A stretch of 54,439 bases of DNA from VFZS01 sp964353255 (lineage in GTDB: Bacteria > Acidobacteriota > Terriglobia > Bryobacterales > Bryobacteraceae), in contig CAYGVJ010000014.1 of the NCBI GenBank assembly GCA_964353255.1, positions 1 to 54,439 of the forward strand, in the 5' to 3' direction. Position 1 is the stretch's first letter. Each line of letters starts with the position of its first letter. The position numbers and the translations under genes are program-made. The notes beneath the pieces are model-generated. The model made no database searches. It saw only the letters and a list, made by a program, of their open reading frames with translations, and was not told where the DNA came from. Of this stretch, positions 38,408 through 47,495 are shown piece by piece.

Positions 38408-39547
38408 ATGGAGGCCCTGCTTTCTTACGCGCGCCTGCGGCAGGCCGAGATGATCCGGCTGATCAGAGCGCTGGTGGAATGCGAGTCGCCAAGCGACGAT
38501 GCCCGGGCGGTAGGCCGCTTTGTCGAGCTGGTCGCCGACACGCTGGCCCCGCTGGGCCGTGTGCGCCGGATCCCCGGCGGCAAGCATGGGCCTCACCTGC
38601 TCTGCGAGTTCAACCTGCCTGGTGCGCGGCCCGAGGGCCGGCTCCTGCTGCTGGGCCACTTGGATACCGTCTGGCCGGTGGGAACCCTCGCCCGGATGCC
38701 GTTCCGCGAAGCAGAAGGCAGGCTGTGGGGGCCGGGCGTGCTGGACATGAAGGCCGGACTGGCGCTGGCGGTTTTCGCCGTGCGGGCGCTACGCGAAATG
38801 GAGCGGCCCGTCCGGCGGCAGGTGGCGCTGCAACTCAATTCCGACGAGGAAGTGGGCAGCCCCTCCTCGCGTTCGCTGACCGAGGAGCAGGCGCGCCGGA
38901 GCGTGGCTGTGCTGGTGCTCGAACCGGGCACGGGCCTGGAGGGCAAGCTGAAAACCGCGCGCAAGGGCGTCGGCGACTACACCCTGGTGGTGCGGGGAAA
39001 AGCCGCGCATGCCGGTGCGGACTTCAGCGCCGGCTCGAGCGCCATCCTCGAGCTGGCCAGGCAGATCGAGAAGATCGCCGGATTCACCCGCCTGGACCGA
39101 GGCATCACCGTCAACCCAGGGGTGATCTCGGGCGGCTCGCGAGCCAACGTGGTGGCGGCTGAAGCGTACGCCGAGATAGACGTGCGCGTAGTGCGGCTGA
39201 AAGACGCCGCCACGCTCGATCGGCGGTTCCGGCGCCTGCGCCCGGTGGACAAGCGCTGCACGCTGGAGATCTCCGGTGGGCTGAACCGCCCGCCTATGGA
39301 GCGCAGCCCGGGCGGGCGGCGGCTGGTCCGCCTGGCCCGGAAGCTAGCGGCGGAGTTGGGCGTGCGGCTCGAAGAGTCTCTGAGCGGCGGCGGCTCGGAC
39401 GGTAACTTCACCGCCGCCCTCGGCGTGCCCACGCTGGACGGCCTGGGGGCGGTGGGCGAAGGCATGCACGCGCCCGAGGAGAGTGTGCTCGTGGACCGGT
39501 TGGCCGATCGCACCGCCCTGCTGGCCGGGTTGCTCCAGGCGGTCTGA
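38408..39547 (+). CDS. M20 family metallopeptidase (carboxypeptidase G2-like)
   Basis: 379 residues. Zinc ligands are in LLLGHLDTVWPVG, GVLDMKAGLALAVFA and NSDEEVGSPSS. The dimerisation domain has GKAAHAGADFSAGSSAILEL and INPG-like TVNPGVISGGSRANVV. The C-terminal SGGGSDGNFTAALGVPTLDG then GMHAPEE is typical of glutamate carboxypeptidases. There is no clear signal peptide, so it may be cytoplasmic. It probably hydrolyses a C-terminal glutamate or a related amide. The short spacing from the -10 to the ATG suggests a leaderless message. Confidence 0.88.
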   Translation: MEALLSYARLRQAEMIRLIRALVECESPSDDARAVGRFVELVADTLAPLGRVRRIPGGKHGPHLLCEFNLPGARPEGRLLLLGHLDTVWPVGTLARMPFREAEGRLWGPGVLDMKAGLALAVFAVRALREMERPVRRQVALQLNSDEEVGSPSSRSLTEEQARRSVAVLVLEPGTGLEGKLKTARKGVGDYTLVVRGKAAHAGADFSAGSSAILELARQIEKIAGFTRLDRGITVNPGVISGGSRANVVAAEAYAEIDVRVVRLKDAATLDRRFRRLRPVDKRCTLEISGGLNRPPMERSPGGRRLVRLARKLAAELGVRLEESLSGGGSDGNFTAALGVPTLDGLGAVGEGMHAPEESVLVDRLADRTALLAGLLQAV

Positions 39548-39569
39548 CATATTCAGAGCGAACCGCCTC

Positions 39570-39598
39570 TTTCCGAGCCGCGACCGTCAGGGAGCGGT
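39570..39598 (+). repeat. REP sequence (family A), left of the RAYT remnant
   Basis: TTTCCGAGCCGCGACCGTCA followed by GGGAGCGGT is a well-preserved REP. A degenerate second copy in the same orientation follows at about 39632-39665 (CCGCGCCACGAGTGTCAGCA). With the inverted copy at 40050-40077 it brackets the transposase remnant. Confidence 0.8.
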
Positions 39599-39677
39599 AT
39601 GCACGGCCTCGTCGCAGCCTCTCACAGGCGTGGCTCCGAACCGCGCCACGAGTGTCAGCAGGTGGGCATGTGCGGTC

Positions 39678-39991
39678 TTATCGGTCTTCCTTAACGTGCA
39701 CCGCTATCGCCTCCCCCTGCTCGTCAACCACGTACGCGACTGCCTCTTCTACCTGCTCACGCTTCCACAGGTAGCGGGTGCTCCCGTGATGGGTCATTCC
39801 AGAACCAGGATTCGCCTCCGCCGGTCCAGCTCATGCGGCTCCTGCACCATCTTTTCCCGGGCAGCCGAGAGTCTCACCGGGTCTGGCTCCAGCAGCCGCG
39901 TGCCCGGGACATTGTGATCACGGTCCACGGAGCCCGGTTCATGGCCATGCAGGCGAGTGCCGTAGCAGGTGAAGGTGATGAAATACGTCAC
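39678..39991 (-). pseudogene. REP-associated tyrosine transposase (RAYT) remnant
   Basis: The minus strand from 39991 encodes MTYFITFTCYGTRLHGHEPG, SVDRDHNVPGT and LEPDPVRLSAAREKMVQEP, the start of a TnpA_REP/Y1-type transposase, and stops at 39794. The C-terminal part continues in another frame as THHGSTRYLWKREQVEEAVA then YVVDEQGEAIAV, ending at 39678. The middle, which should hold the HUH metal site and the catalytic Tyr, is deleted, so the gene is dead. Inverted REPs flank it at 39570-39598 and 40050-40077, the standard arrangement for a RAYT and its repeats. Confidence 0.75.
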
Positions 39992-40049
39992 CGTAGAGTT
40001 GGTCGCATCAGCAGCGGTTTCTTCTCCACCGGGGTTTTGCCGGGCTAGT

Positions 40050-40077
40050 CCGCTCCCTGACGGTCGCGGCTCGGAAA
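40050..40077 (-). repeat. REP sequence (family A), right of the RAYT remnant
   Basis: On the minus strand TTTCCGAGCCGCGACCGTCA followed by GGGAGCGG matches 39570-39598 base for base over at least 28 nt, in inverted orientation. It lies just after the stop of the ABC ATPase gene. Confidence 0.8.
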
Positions 40078-40108
40078 CAGCCCCACCGCCTCTTCCAAGC
40101 GGCCTTCT

Positions 40109-40807
<699 letters not shown>

Positions 40808-40812
40808 TTGGT

Positions 40813-42138
40813 TCAGCCCTTTCCTGTGCGGACCCGGTCGCCGTCCTTGAGGCCGGGTGGCGGGCTGGTCACAATCTCTTCGCCGCTGACGAGTCCGTCC
40901 TCGATCCGGACTCCCTGCGGAGTTGTCCCGCCGGTCTTGACGTTCCTGCGCAGAACCCGGCCTTGGTGGAGGACGAAAACGGCGCCCTCGCGCACGGCCG
41001 AGGCGGGGACAATCACCACCGGCCTGGCCGCGGCCTGGCTCTCGACGGAGTAGAAAGCCACGCTGGCGTTCATGTCGGGCCGCAGGTACTCGTCCGGTCT
41101 CAGGATCTTCACCTTGACCTGCACAGTGGCTTTCTGGCGATTGGCCTCCGGAGAAATCTGGCGGATGAGGCCGTCATAGCGGCGGTCGGGGTAGGCGTCC
41201 GTGGTGACCCAACCACGCGGGCGGGTGGCAAGCCTGGCGAAGTCGCTCTGGTTGATGTCCAGCTCGACCTCCAGGTCGCTCAGGTCGGCCAGCGTGACGA
41301 CGTAGCCCTTGGCGCCGCGCTCGCCCACGAAGCTGGTGGTGACGAACTCGCCCACTTCGACGGCGCGTTCGAGGATGGTGCCCGTGACCGGGGCCTTGAT
41401 GACGGTGTTGGCCAGTTGCGTTTCGAAGAAGCTGACCGCGCCGCGGGCCTGACGGACCTGGCCACGCATGGCGTCGATCTGCTCGCGGCGCGGGCCCAGG
41501 CGCACCAGCTCGTAGCGTTTCTGGAGCGAATCCGCCCGGGCGGCCGCGGCGTCCGAGCGGGCCTGGGCATCGTCCAGGGCCTGGCGCGAGAGGACGGCGT
41601 CCGCGGCCAGCTTGCGCGCCCGCTCGAGGTTGAGGCGGGCGTTCTCCAAATCCGCGCGAGCCTGCTCCAGATTAGCCCGGGCCTCGGCGATCTCCTCGGG
41701 GCGCGAACCGGCCAGCAGCTCCTCGAGCCGCGCCTCGAGGCTGGCCAGTTGGCCGCGGGCCTGCTCGAGCTGGGCGCGATACTCCTCGTCTTCCAGCCGC
41801 ACCATGACCTGGCCCTGCCGGACCTTGTCGCCTTTGTCCACGCCGATCCAGGCCACCTTGCCCACCACCTTCGCGCCGACCTGGATCTTGTGCGCGGCGA
41901 CGATGTAGCCGTTGGCGTTGAGGATCACCGCGGGACCGGCGGCGGCCGGGCTGGTGGCGGTGACGCGCATGACGTCCACCTCGAGAGCGCCACGCGAGGC
42001 CACGAGCGAGTAGCCGCCCCAGCCCAGGCCCAGCAGCAGCGCCAGCGTGCCGCCCAGAATGCCGGCGCGCGCGGCTGGAGAGAGTCTGCCGCCGCGGTCG
42101 GCGCGGTCGATGCGAAGGTCTTTGAGGTCGCTGCCCAT
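40813..42138 (-). CDS. Periplasmic adaptor of an efflux system (HlyD/MacA-like)
   Basis: 441 residues. One N-terminal membrane segment (AGILGGTLALLLGLGWGGYS) is followed by a lipoyl/barrel part (GYIVAAHKIQVGAKVVGKVA). A long coiled-coil hairpin comes next (about residues 120-230: LEQARGQLASLEARLEELLA, ARANLEQARADLENARLNLE), then FETQLANTVIKAPVTGTILE. A C-terminal barrel contains TVQVKVKILRPDEYLRPDMN. It should link the inner-membrane ABC complex to an outer-membrane channel, which is not encoded here. The permease stop upstream is 4 nt away. Confidence 0.9.
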   Translation of the reverse strand: MGSDLKDLRIDRADRGGRLSPAARAGILGGTLALLLGLGWGGYSLVASRGALEVDVMRVTATSPAAAGPAVILNANGYIVAAHKIQVGAKVVGKVAWIGVDKGDKVRQGQVMVRLEDEEYRAQLEQARGQLASLEARLEELLAGSRPEEIAEARANLEQARADLENARLNLERARKLAADAVLSRQALDDAQARSDAAAARADSLQKRYELVRLGPRREQIDAMRGQVRQARGAVSFFETQLANTVIKAPVTGTILERAVEVGEFVTTSFVGERGAKGYVVTLADLSDLEVELDINQSDFARLATRPRGWVTTDAYPDRRYDGLIRQISPEANRQKATVQVKVKILRPDEYLRPDMNASVAFYSVESQAAARPVVIVPASAVREGAVFVLHQGRVLRRNVKTGGTTPQGVRIEDGLVSGEEIVTSPPPGLKDGDRVRTGKG

Positions 42139-42142
42139 GGTT

Positions 42143-43306
42143 TCACATCTCGCGGAGTGCAGTCAGGATCTCTTTGCGGGCGGCCATACGGGCGGGAAAC
42201 AGCCCGCCCACCGCGCCCATGATCAAAGCGAAACCCACGCCGGTGACGGCGATCTCCGGCGTCACCCGGAACTGAAACGCGATTTCGCTGAAGGTGGTGA
42301 TGTTGCCGAGTCCGGCGGTGACCGTGTTGAGCGGCAGGGCCAGCAGGCACCCCAGCAGGCCGCCGAACGCCGCCAGCAGCAGGGATTCGAGGAAGAAGCT
42401 CAGCAGGATGCTGGCACGCGAGAAGCCCAGCACGCGCAGCGTGCCGATCTCGCGCGCCCGCCGGGCCACCGCCGCGTACATGGTATTCATGGCGGCGAAG
42501 CTCGAACCCACGGCCATAATGATGGCCACCACCATGCCCACGTACTGGACGGGACGGCCGGCCCGCATCTGTGCCGCATAGTAGTCGAGTTCGGTCTGCG
42601 CCGTGGAGTTCAGGCGCCGGTCGTCGTTGATGTCGCGGATCAGCGCCTCGAGCGCGGCCGCATCCACGGCGCGAACCAGCGCCGAAGAGAGCGTCTCGAC
42701 GCGGTCGAAGTCGGCGCTGACCTGGTTGACGTCGGCGAACATCTCGCTCCTGGCCGAAGCCTTGTCCGTATCGAAGATGCCCACTACCCGCCAGTCGCCG
42801 CGCCCGAACCGCAACCGCTTGCCCAGGCCGGCCTCAGGATTCCGGCGGGCTATCGCCTCGCCGACCACCACCTCGCGCCTGCCGGTTTCAAACCAGCGCC
42901 CGGCCACCACCCGCAGATCGCGCATCTCGATCCCCACCGGGGACAGGCCGCGCAGGGTGACGTTAGTGCCGTCCGGATTGGAGACGCTCGGAACGTTGAT
43001 GACGGTGACGATTTCCAGCGAAGCCATCGACTCGCCGCTGCGCGCCCGCGCGATGCCCGCCTTGATTCTCACATCCTGGTACGCGGCGCGGCTGAAGTTG
43101 CTGACCAGCTCGGATTCCGAGCCCTTCCGCACCACGATGATGTGCAGGGGATGCCCGGAGGCGCGGAAAGCGTCCCGGAGGCCCTCCACCAGGGCCAGGA
43201 CGGCCAGCAGCACCGCCACGGTGAGGGCGATGCCCAGAGCCGTCATGGCCGTGGTGGTCTTGCGCACCGCCAGGTTCCGGAAGTTGTAGGCCAGTGGGAT
43301 TCCCAT
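42143..43306 (-). CDS. FtsX/MacB-type ABC permease
   Basis: 387 residues. A first membrane helix (MTALGIALTVAVLLAVLALV) is followed by a periplasmic MacB_PCD domain (about residues 45-250: GSESELVSNFSRAAYQDVRI, WFETGRREVVVGEAIARRNP). Three C-terminal helices form the FtsX fold (YVGMVVAIIMAVGSSFAAMN; ASILLSFFLESLLLAAFGGL; GVGFALIMGAVGGLFPARMA). It is one of two such permeases in tandem, so they may form a heterodimer. Confidence 0.9.
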   Translation of the reverse strand: MGIPLAYNFRNLAVRKTTTAMTALGIALTVAVLLAVLALVEGLRDAFRASGHPLHIIVVRKGSESELVSNFSRAAYQDVRIKAGIARARSGESMASLEIVTVINVPSVSNPDGTNVTLRGLSPVGIEMRDLRVVAGRWFETGRREVVVGEAIARRNPEAGLGKRLRFGRGDWRVVGIFDTDKASARSEMFADVNQVSADFDRVETLSSALVRAVDAAALEALIRDINDDRRLNSTAQTELDYYAAQMRAGRPVQYVGMVVAIIMAVGSSFAAMNTMYAAVARRAREIGTLRVLGFSRASILLSFFLESLLLAAFGGLLGCLLALPLNTVTAGLGNITTFSEIAFQFRVTPEIAVTGVGFALIMGAVGGLFPARMAARKEILTALREM

Positions 43307-43316
43307 GGTGCGCTCC

Positions 43317-44483
43317 TCAGCCGGTGTGCCGGATGGCCTGAATGATCGGGATGCGGGCCGCGCTCCAGGCGGGAACCAGCGCGCTCACCAGCCCGATGAA
43401 AGCCGCCGCCACCAGCGCGGCCACGGCCACCACCGGCGGGACGGTCAGGTTCCGCAGCGCATCGAACGCCAGCGGTCCGTTGCGCACCACGCCGCACAGC
43501 AGACTCGCCAGGCCCAGCCCCAGCACGCCTCCACCCACCGCGATGAGCGCCGCTTCGCCCAGGATGATCCCCAGGATGCCGCGCGGTGTGAAGCCCAGGG
43601 TCTTCAGGATGCCCACTTCGTGAATCCGCTCGCGGATCGACATGGCCATGGTGTTGGCCGACACCAGCAGGATGGTGAACGTTACGGCCGCGCTGACGCT
43701 CAGCAGGAAGGCTTTCACGTCGCCGAGAAACCGCAAGAAGCTCAGCTCGAAGGCCTGCGCGGACTCGGTCTTGGTCTGCACGTCGGAGTTGCGGAACATC
43801 TCATCGACGGCGCGGGCGATGCGCGGCACCGCCTCGGGGCTCTCGGCCAGGATCATGAACATCCCCGCCAGGCCCCAGCGGCGGCGTCCCTCCGAGACGC
43901 TTTCCTCCAGGTAGTTCCAGTGGAAGTAGAGGATCTCGCTGCCCACGGGAGCGTCGTAAATCGCGCGCAAAGTGAGCTCCAGCTTTATGGGGAAGATGTC
44001 GCCCACCACGGTGATGCGGTCGCCCAGCTTCAAGCCCAGGCGCTCGGCCAAGGGTCGCCCGATCATGCCGGCGGTGCGTTCGGCGCGGAACGCTCGCTGC
44101 TGGTCTTCCGGCACTTGCATCTCGCCGCGCAAGGTGAAGATACGGTCGGGCTCGATGGCCAGGCGGGCGAAGAAGTTCTGGGGATTGCGGCTGTCCTTGT
44201 AGACCCCGCCGAACCACTGCGAGACGCCCACCTCGCGCACGCCGGGGATCTGCCGGATCTTCTCCCGGTAGTACAGCGGCATGGGGAACGCCAGCGAGAC
44301 CCGGTTCCGGGTGATCAGCCGCAGGGCCTGCGCGGGCGCAGCTTTTTGCAGGTAGAAGGCGCGGTACATGGCCATCACTACGCCCAGCAGGCACAGCGAG
44401 GCCGCCAGGCTCAGCACCGTCAGGGTGGTCCGCCGCTTGTTGCGCCAACTATTCTTGAGAATCAGTGTCAGGTAGCGACCCAT
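43317..44483 (-). CDS. FtsX/MacB-type ABC permease (second)
   Basis: 388 residues with the same layout as the next gene. The first helix is LTVLSLAASLCLLGVVMAMY, followed by a periplasmic MacB_PCD domain (IPGVREVGVSQWFGGVYKDS, GMIGRPLAERLGLKLGDRIT). The C-terminal helices are AFLLSVSAAVTFTILLVSAN, LGEAALIAVGGGVLGLGLAS and FIGLVSALVPAWSAAR. The ATG is 3 nt after the response-regulator stop, so the efflux genes are co-transcribed with the two-component pair. Confidence 0.9.
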   Translation of the reverse strand: MGRYLTLILKNSWRNKRRTTLTVLSLAASLCLLGVVMAMYRAFYLQKAAPAQALRLITRNRVSLAFPMPLYYREKIRQIPGVREVGVSQWFGGVYKDSRNPQNFFARLAIEPDRIFTLRGEMQVPEDQQRAFRAERTAGMIGRPLAERLGLKLGDRITVVGDIFPIKLELTLRAIYDAPVGSEILYFHWNYLEESVSEGRRRWGLAGMFMILAESPEAVPRIARAVDEMFRNSDVQTKTESAQAFELSFLRFLGDVKAFLLSVSAAVTFTILLVSANTMAMSIRERIHEVGILKTLGFTPRGILGIILGEAALIAVGGGVLGLGLASLLCGVVRNGPLAFDALRNLTVPPVVAVAALVAAAFIGLVSALVPAWSAARIPIIQAIRHTG

Positions 44484-44486
44484 GGC

Positions 44487-45356
44487 TCACGCGCCTTTCT
44501 GCCCCAGCAGCGCCGCCAGCCGGGCATAGCCGGCACGGCTCACCGGGAGCTGGGTGCCGTCGGCCAGAATCGCCAGCTTGCTGTCCTTGCCGTAGGGTTC
44601 GATCTTCGTCACGCGCTCCAGGTTCACGACGTAGGAGCGGTGGATGCGGACGAACCGCGCCGGCTCCAGCGCGGCCTCCAGGCCGGCGATCGTCTGCTGC
44701 TTGAGGTACTTCTTGCCCGCGCTGGCCAGCGCCACGTAGTCGTCTTGCGCCTCGGCGTAGTCGAGCCGGGCCACGGGGATGATGTGCACCTTCACGCCGT
44801 CCTTGACCACCAGGCGTTCGGCGTAGTGCGCCGGCGGGCGCGCCGCAGCCGCCAGTTCCGCTGGGGGGACCGGCGCTTGGCCCAGCCGGCTCTTGGCGCG
44901 CTCCAGGGCCGCTTCAAAGCGCGCCGTCCCGAAAGGCTTCAGCAGGTAGTCCACGGCATGAACCTCGAAGGCGCGCATGGCGTAAGTGTCGTAGGCGGTG
45001 ACGAAGATCACCGCCGCGTCGGTTCCTGCCAGTTCGAGGACTTCAAAGCCGTCCAGCTTGGGCATCTGCACGTCGAGGAACACCAGGTCGGGTTTCAGCT
45101 CGCTGATCGCTTTGACGGCCTCGAAGCCGTTGGCGCATTCGCCCGCCACCTCGACTTCCAGGTGCGCCTGAAGCATCTCGCGGATGATTTGGCGAGCCAG
45201 TTCCTCATCGTCCACGATCAGCGCCCGGATCCTCTTCTCAGGCGCTGTCGAAGAATTCGGGGACACTCCGGGCTCGCTGCGATGATCCGCTCGCTTGGTG
45301 CAGAGAGCAGGCGTGTCCCCCGAATTCTTCGACCGCTTCTCAGCTTCGCGGCTCAT
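44487..45356 (-). CDS. LytTR-family response regulator
   Basis: 289 residues. After an unusual tail of about 42 residues comes a receiver domain (IRALIVDDEELARQIIREML; phospho-acceptor Asp in LVFLDVQMPKLDGFEV; Lys in YLLKPFGTARFEAAL). A LytTR DNA-binding domain follows (VHIIPVARLDYAEAQDDYVA, FVRIHRSYVVNLERVTKIEP). The ATG at 45356 overlaps the kinase gene by 17 nt; a GTG at 45266 is an alternative. The tail is encoded by a palindromic repeat. It likely controls the downstream efflux genes. Confidence 0.88.
   Translation of the reverse strand: MSREAEKRSKNSGDTPALCTKRADHRSEPGVSPNSSTAPEKRIRALIVDDEELARQIIREMLQAHLEVEVAGECANGFEAVKAISELKPDLVFLDVQMPKLDGFEVLELAGTDAAVIFVTAYDTYAMRAFEVHAVDYLLKPFGTARFEAALERAKSRLGQAPVPPAELAAAARPPAHYAERLVVKDGVKVHIIPVARLDYAEAQDDYVALASAGKKYLKQQTIAGLEAALEPARFVRIHRSYVVNLERVTKIEPYGKDSKLAILADGTQLPVSRAGYARLAALLGQKGA
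45247..45333. repeat. Palindromic repeat (family C) at the response-regulator 5' end
   Basis: GTCGAAGAATTCGGGGACAC (45247-45266) is the inverted copy of 45313-45333 with a single extra base. The 46-nt loop holds CGGGCTCGCTGCGATGATCC. The element lies just past the kinase stop and is read in frame by the long form of the response regulator. Confidence 0.75.
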
Positions 45357-46422
45357 AGGGTTCAGCCTCGGTTTCTGCGGGCAGGGAGATCCGCACCCGG
45401 TAACGGTCACCGGCGGCCCCGGCTTCCAGGCTGGCTCGCTCCCCGTAGCGCGCTTCCAGCCGCTTGCGCACGTTACTCAGTCCTACGCCGTTCTTGCGGC
45501 GGGGCGGCGCTTCCGGGTCCACGGCGTTCTCGATCACGATCGACAGGCCCGCTCCCGAGCGCCGCGCTTCCAGGCGGATCCACCCCCCCTCGGGCAGGTT
45601 GGCGATTCCGTGCGTGATGGCGTTCTCGATGAGGGGCTGAAGCAGGAGGGGAGGCACCAGCAGCGACCGGCATTCGTCTTCGATCATCTCTTCGACATTC
45701 AGACGAGCCCCGAAGCGCACCTGTTCCACCGCCAGAAAGCAGCGCAACAGATCCAGCTCTTCGGCCAGCCGAATGCTGAGCTGCTCGCCCAGCCCCAGGG
45801 TGCATCGCAGGAACTCCGCCAGCAGCACGCACATCTGGCGCGCCCGCGCCGGGTCGCTGCTTGTCAGGGCGCTGATCGAGTTGAGGCTGTTAAAGAGAAA
45901 ATGCGGGTTCACCTGGGCCTTGAGCGCTCGCAGTTCGGCGTCCCGGGCCAGGACGCGGGCTTCCATCGCGCGGCCTTCCGCTTGCCGGGAAGCCTCCAGA
46001 GCCAGCAGCACATAGTGGAGGGCTACGGAAAGCAGATAGAAGAGCACGCCCATCCCGAACAGCAGTGGCAGCGCTCGGCTGAATCGCTCGCCGAACCCCG
46101 CAAAGGCCGGCAGTTCCGCAAGGGCGCTCGCCGCAGTTCGCCCTAACAGCGTCCAGAGGCCGCCGCTGACCACCGCCGCGGCAGCATGGCTCAGCAGCAG
46201 CCTCGCCAGGCTGGCACGCCCCAGTGGAATCATCCGGCAGGGATACCACGCCGACAGGCACACAAACGCATAGACCAGAGCCAGCGGCGCCGCTACGGCC
46301 AGCGCCTCGCCCGCACCCAGGTTCCCGGAGGCGGCCAGCACGAATGCCAGCAGCCCGGCCAGCGGAATCCACGCCAGCAAATACAGGCCGAGTCTCTGGA
46401 TCCGGGCGAGGATGGGGTGCAT
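45340..46422 (-). CDS. LytS-like sensor histidine kinase
   Basis: 360 residues. About four membrane helices fill residues 10-140 (LYLLAWIPLAGLLAFVLAAS, LAVAAPLALVYAFVCLSAWY, LLFGMGVLFYLLSVALHYVL). The His_kinase domain follows, with the H-box VNPHFLFNSLNSISALTSSD (His about 174). The N-box is LLQPLIENAITHGIAN and the G-box KNGVGLSNVRKRLEARYGER. It should phosphorylate the LytTR regulator encoded next. The ATG at 46422 follows GAGGCCGGAAG inside the end of the LiaF-like gene. No extracellular sensor domain is present, so sensing is in the membrane. Confidence 0.92.
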   Translation of the reverse strand: MHPILARIQRLGLYLLAWIPLAGLLAFVLAASGNLGAGEALAVAAPLALVYAFVCLSAWYPCRMIPLGRASLARLLLSHAAAAVVSGGLWTLLGRTAASALAELPAFAGFGERFSRALPLLFGMGVLFYLLSVALHYVLLALEASRQAEGRAMEARVLARDAELRALKAQVNPHFLFNSLNSISALTSSDPARARQMCVLLAEFLRCTLGLGEQLSIRLAEELDLLRCFLAVEQVRFGARLNVEEMIEDECRSLLVPPLLLQPLIENAITHGIANLPEGGWIRLEARRSGAGLSIVIENAVDPEAPPRRKNGVGLSNVRKRLEARYGERASLEAGAAGDRYRVRISLPAETEAEPYEPRS

Positions 46423-46431
46423 CTTCCGGCC

Positions 46432-47160
46432 TCAGTTCTTTACGTCTACGCCTCCGAACACTGCGCCGCCCCGCACTACCAGTTCCTTCCGGCCGGCGCC
46501 TGCGACCGGCGTGGGGTACCGCGTATGGTCGCTGTAACCGCCAAACACACCCACTCCACGGAGGGTGACGGTCCAATCTTCCGGGACCCGCAACTCCACT
46601 CCGCCGAAAATGGCGGTGGCCTCGATGATGGCTTGGTCCCCTTTCATAGCGGCCTTGGTCAGGTCAATCTCGCAGCCGCCGAAAAGGACCATCACCTCGC
46701 CGCCTTCGAAATCCTGTGCGCTGACGCGGCGCTCGACGCCGCCAAAAACCACGAACTCGCGGAGGCGGGAGAGCGAGGAAGAAGGAGGCAGGACGCCGCC
46801 CCTCTGCCACTCGACAGCTCGCCACAGCAAGATCAGGCCCACCGCGATGAGGACCAAAGGCCAGAGGTCCTCGAAGTGGACGCGCGCCCAGCCCAGCTCG
46901 TCCAGGAGTAATGCCGCACCCACAATTGCCAGCAGAGCGCCGAAAGTGCGGCCCACCCCCCCACCGGGGCTGACCAGCTTGAGCAGTCCTATGACCACGA
47001 GAACAACGGGCCAGAACCGCAGGATGTCGCGGGCTTCCAGAATCCCGATTCGGTCCAGCAGCAAGATAACCCCCAGCGCCGTTATCAGCAGGCCGCTAAC
47101 CAGGCCGGGGCTGACGCCACGACCGAAACAGTGATCACAATGGCAATCTCTGGGATGCAT
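46432..47160 (-). CDS. LiaF-like membrane protein
   Basis: 242 residues. A Cys/His-rich start (HPRDCHCDHCFGRG) is followed by LiaI/DUF5668-type helices (ITALGVILLLDRIGILEARD, FWPVVLVVIGLLKLV, LWPLVLIAVGLILLWRAVEW). The C-terminal beta domain matches the LiaF C-terminus, with FGG repeats (FVVFGGVERRV, VLFGGCEIDLTKA, AIFGGVELRVPEDWTVTLRG). LiaF-type proteins modulate a neighbouring kinase on cell-envelope damage. The ATG at 47160 follows GGAGGTAGCCCAC. It lies directly before the kinase gene. Confidence 0.82.
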   Translation of the reverse strand: MHPRDCHCDHCFGRGVSPGLVSGLLITALGVILLLDRIGILEARDILRFWPVVLVVIGLLKLVSPGGGVGRTFGALLAIVGAALLLDELGWARVHFEDLWPLVLIAVGLILLWRAVEWQRGGVLPPSSSLSRLREFVVFGGVERRVSAQDFEGGEVMVLFGGCEIDLTKAAMKGDQAIIEATAIFGGVELRVPEDWTVTLRGVGVFGGYSDHTRYPTPVAGAGRKELVVRGGAVFGGVDVKN

Positions 47161-47179
47161 GTGGGCTACCTCCACCGTA

Positions 47180-47374
47180 TCATGGACCCGCCGAAGGTCT
47201 TTCGGCCGCTTCCAGCAGTTTGACTACGCCAAGGCAGATTAGCGCGGCGGGCCAGTACCTAAACATATCCGCCAGCGCCGAAATGTCCAGGCGGTCCGTG
47301 AGCAGGACTACTCCGGCCAGCAGGAGCAAGACCGCCAGGACGACGTCCCACGTGATCTGAATTCGCTCGGTCAT
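47180..47374 (-). CDS. Small LiaI/DUF5668-like membrane protein
   Basis: 64 residues, nearly all membrane: VVLAVLLLLAGVVLLTDRLD then FRYWPAALICLGVVKLLEAA. It resembles both the 5041-5244 protein and the first helices of the LiaF-like protein that follows 19 nt later. It appears to be the first gene of the eight-gene operon. By analogy with LiaI it could be a membrane partner that adjusts signalling. The 121 nt upstream hold no gene. Confidence 0.65.
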   Translation of the reverse strand: MTERIQITWDVVLAVLLLLAGVVLLTDRLDISALADMFRYWPAALICLGVVKLLEAAERPSAGP

Positions 47375-47495
47375 TTCACTGCCAGACTATCATCGCCACT
47401 CTGGTGCGTCCTCTGTTTTTCGGCCAGCCCGGGCAGGCCACCGGCGAACGGCGGGCCACCGCCGGCCAATGCGGCTTAGACTAACCGACGGGCGC

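Noticed and set aside
39794..39991. Independent 65-residue gene
   Set aside because: It is the N-terminal piece of the RAYT remnant whose C-terminus continues in another frame to 39678.
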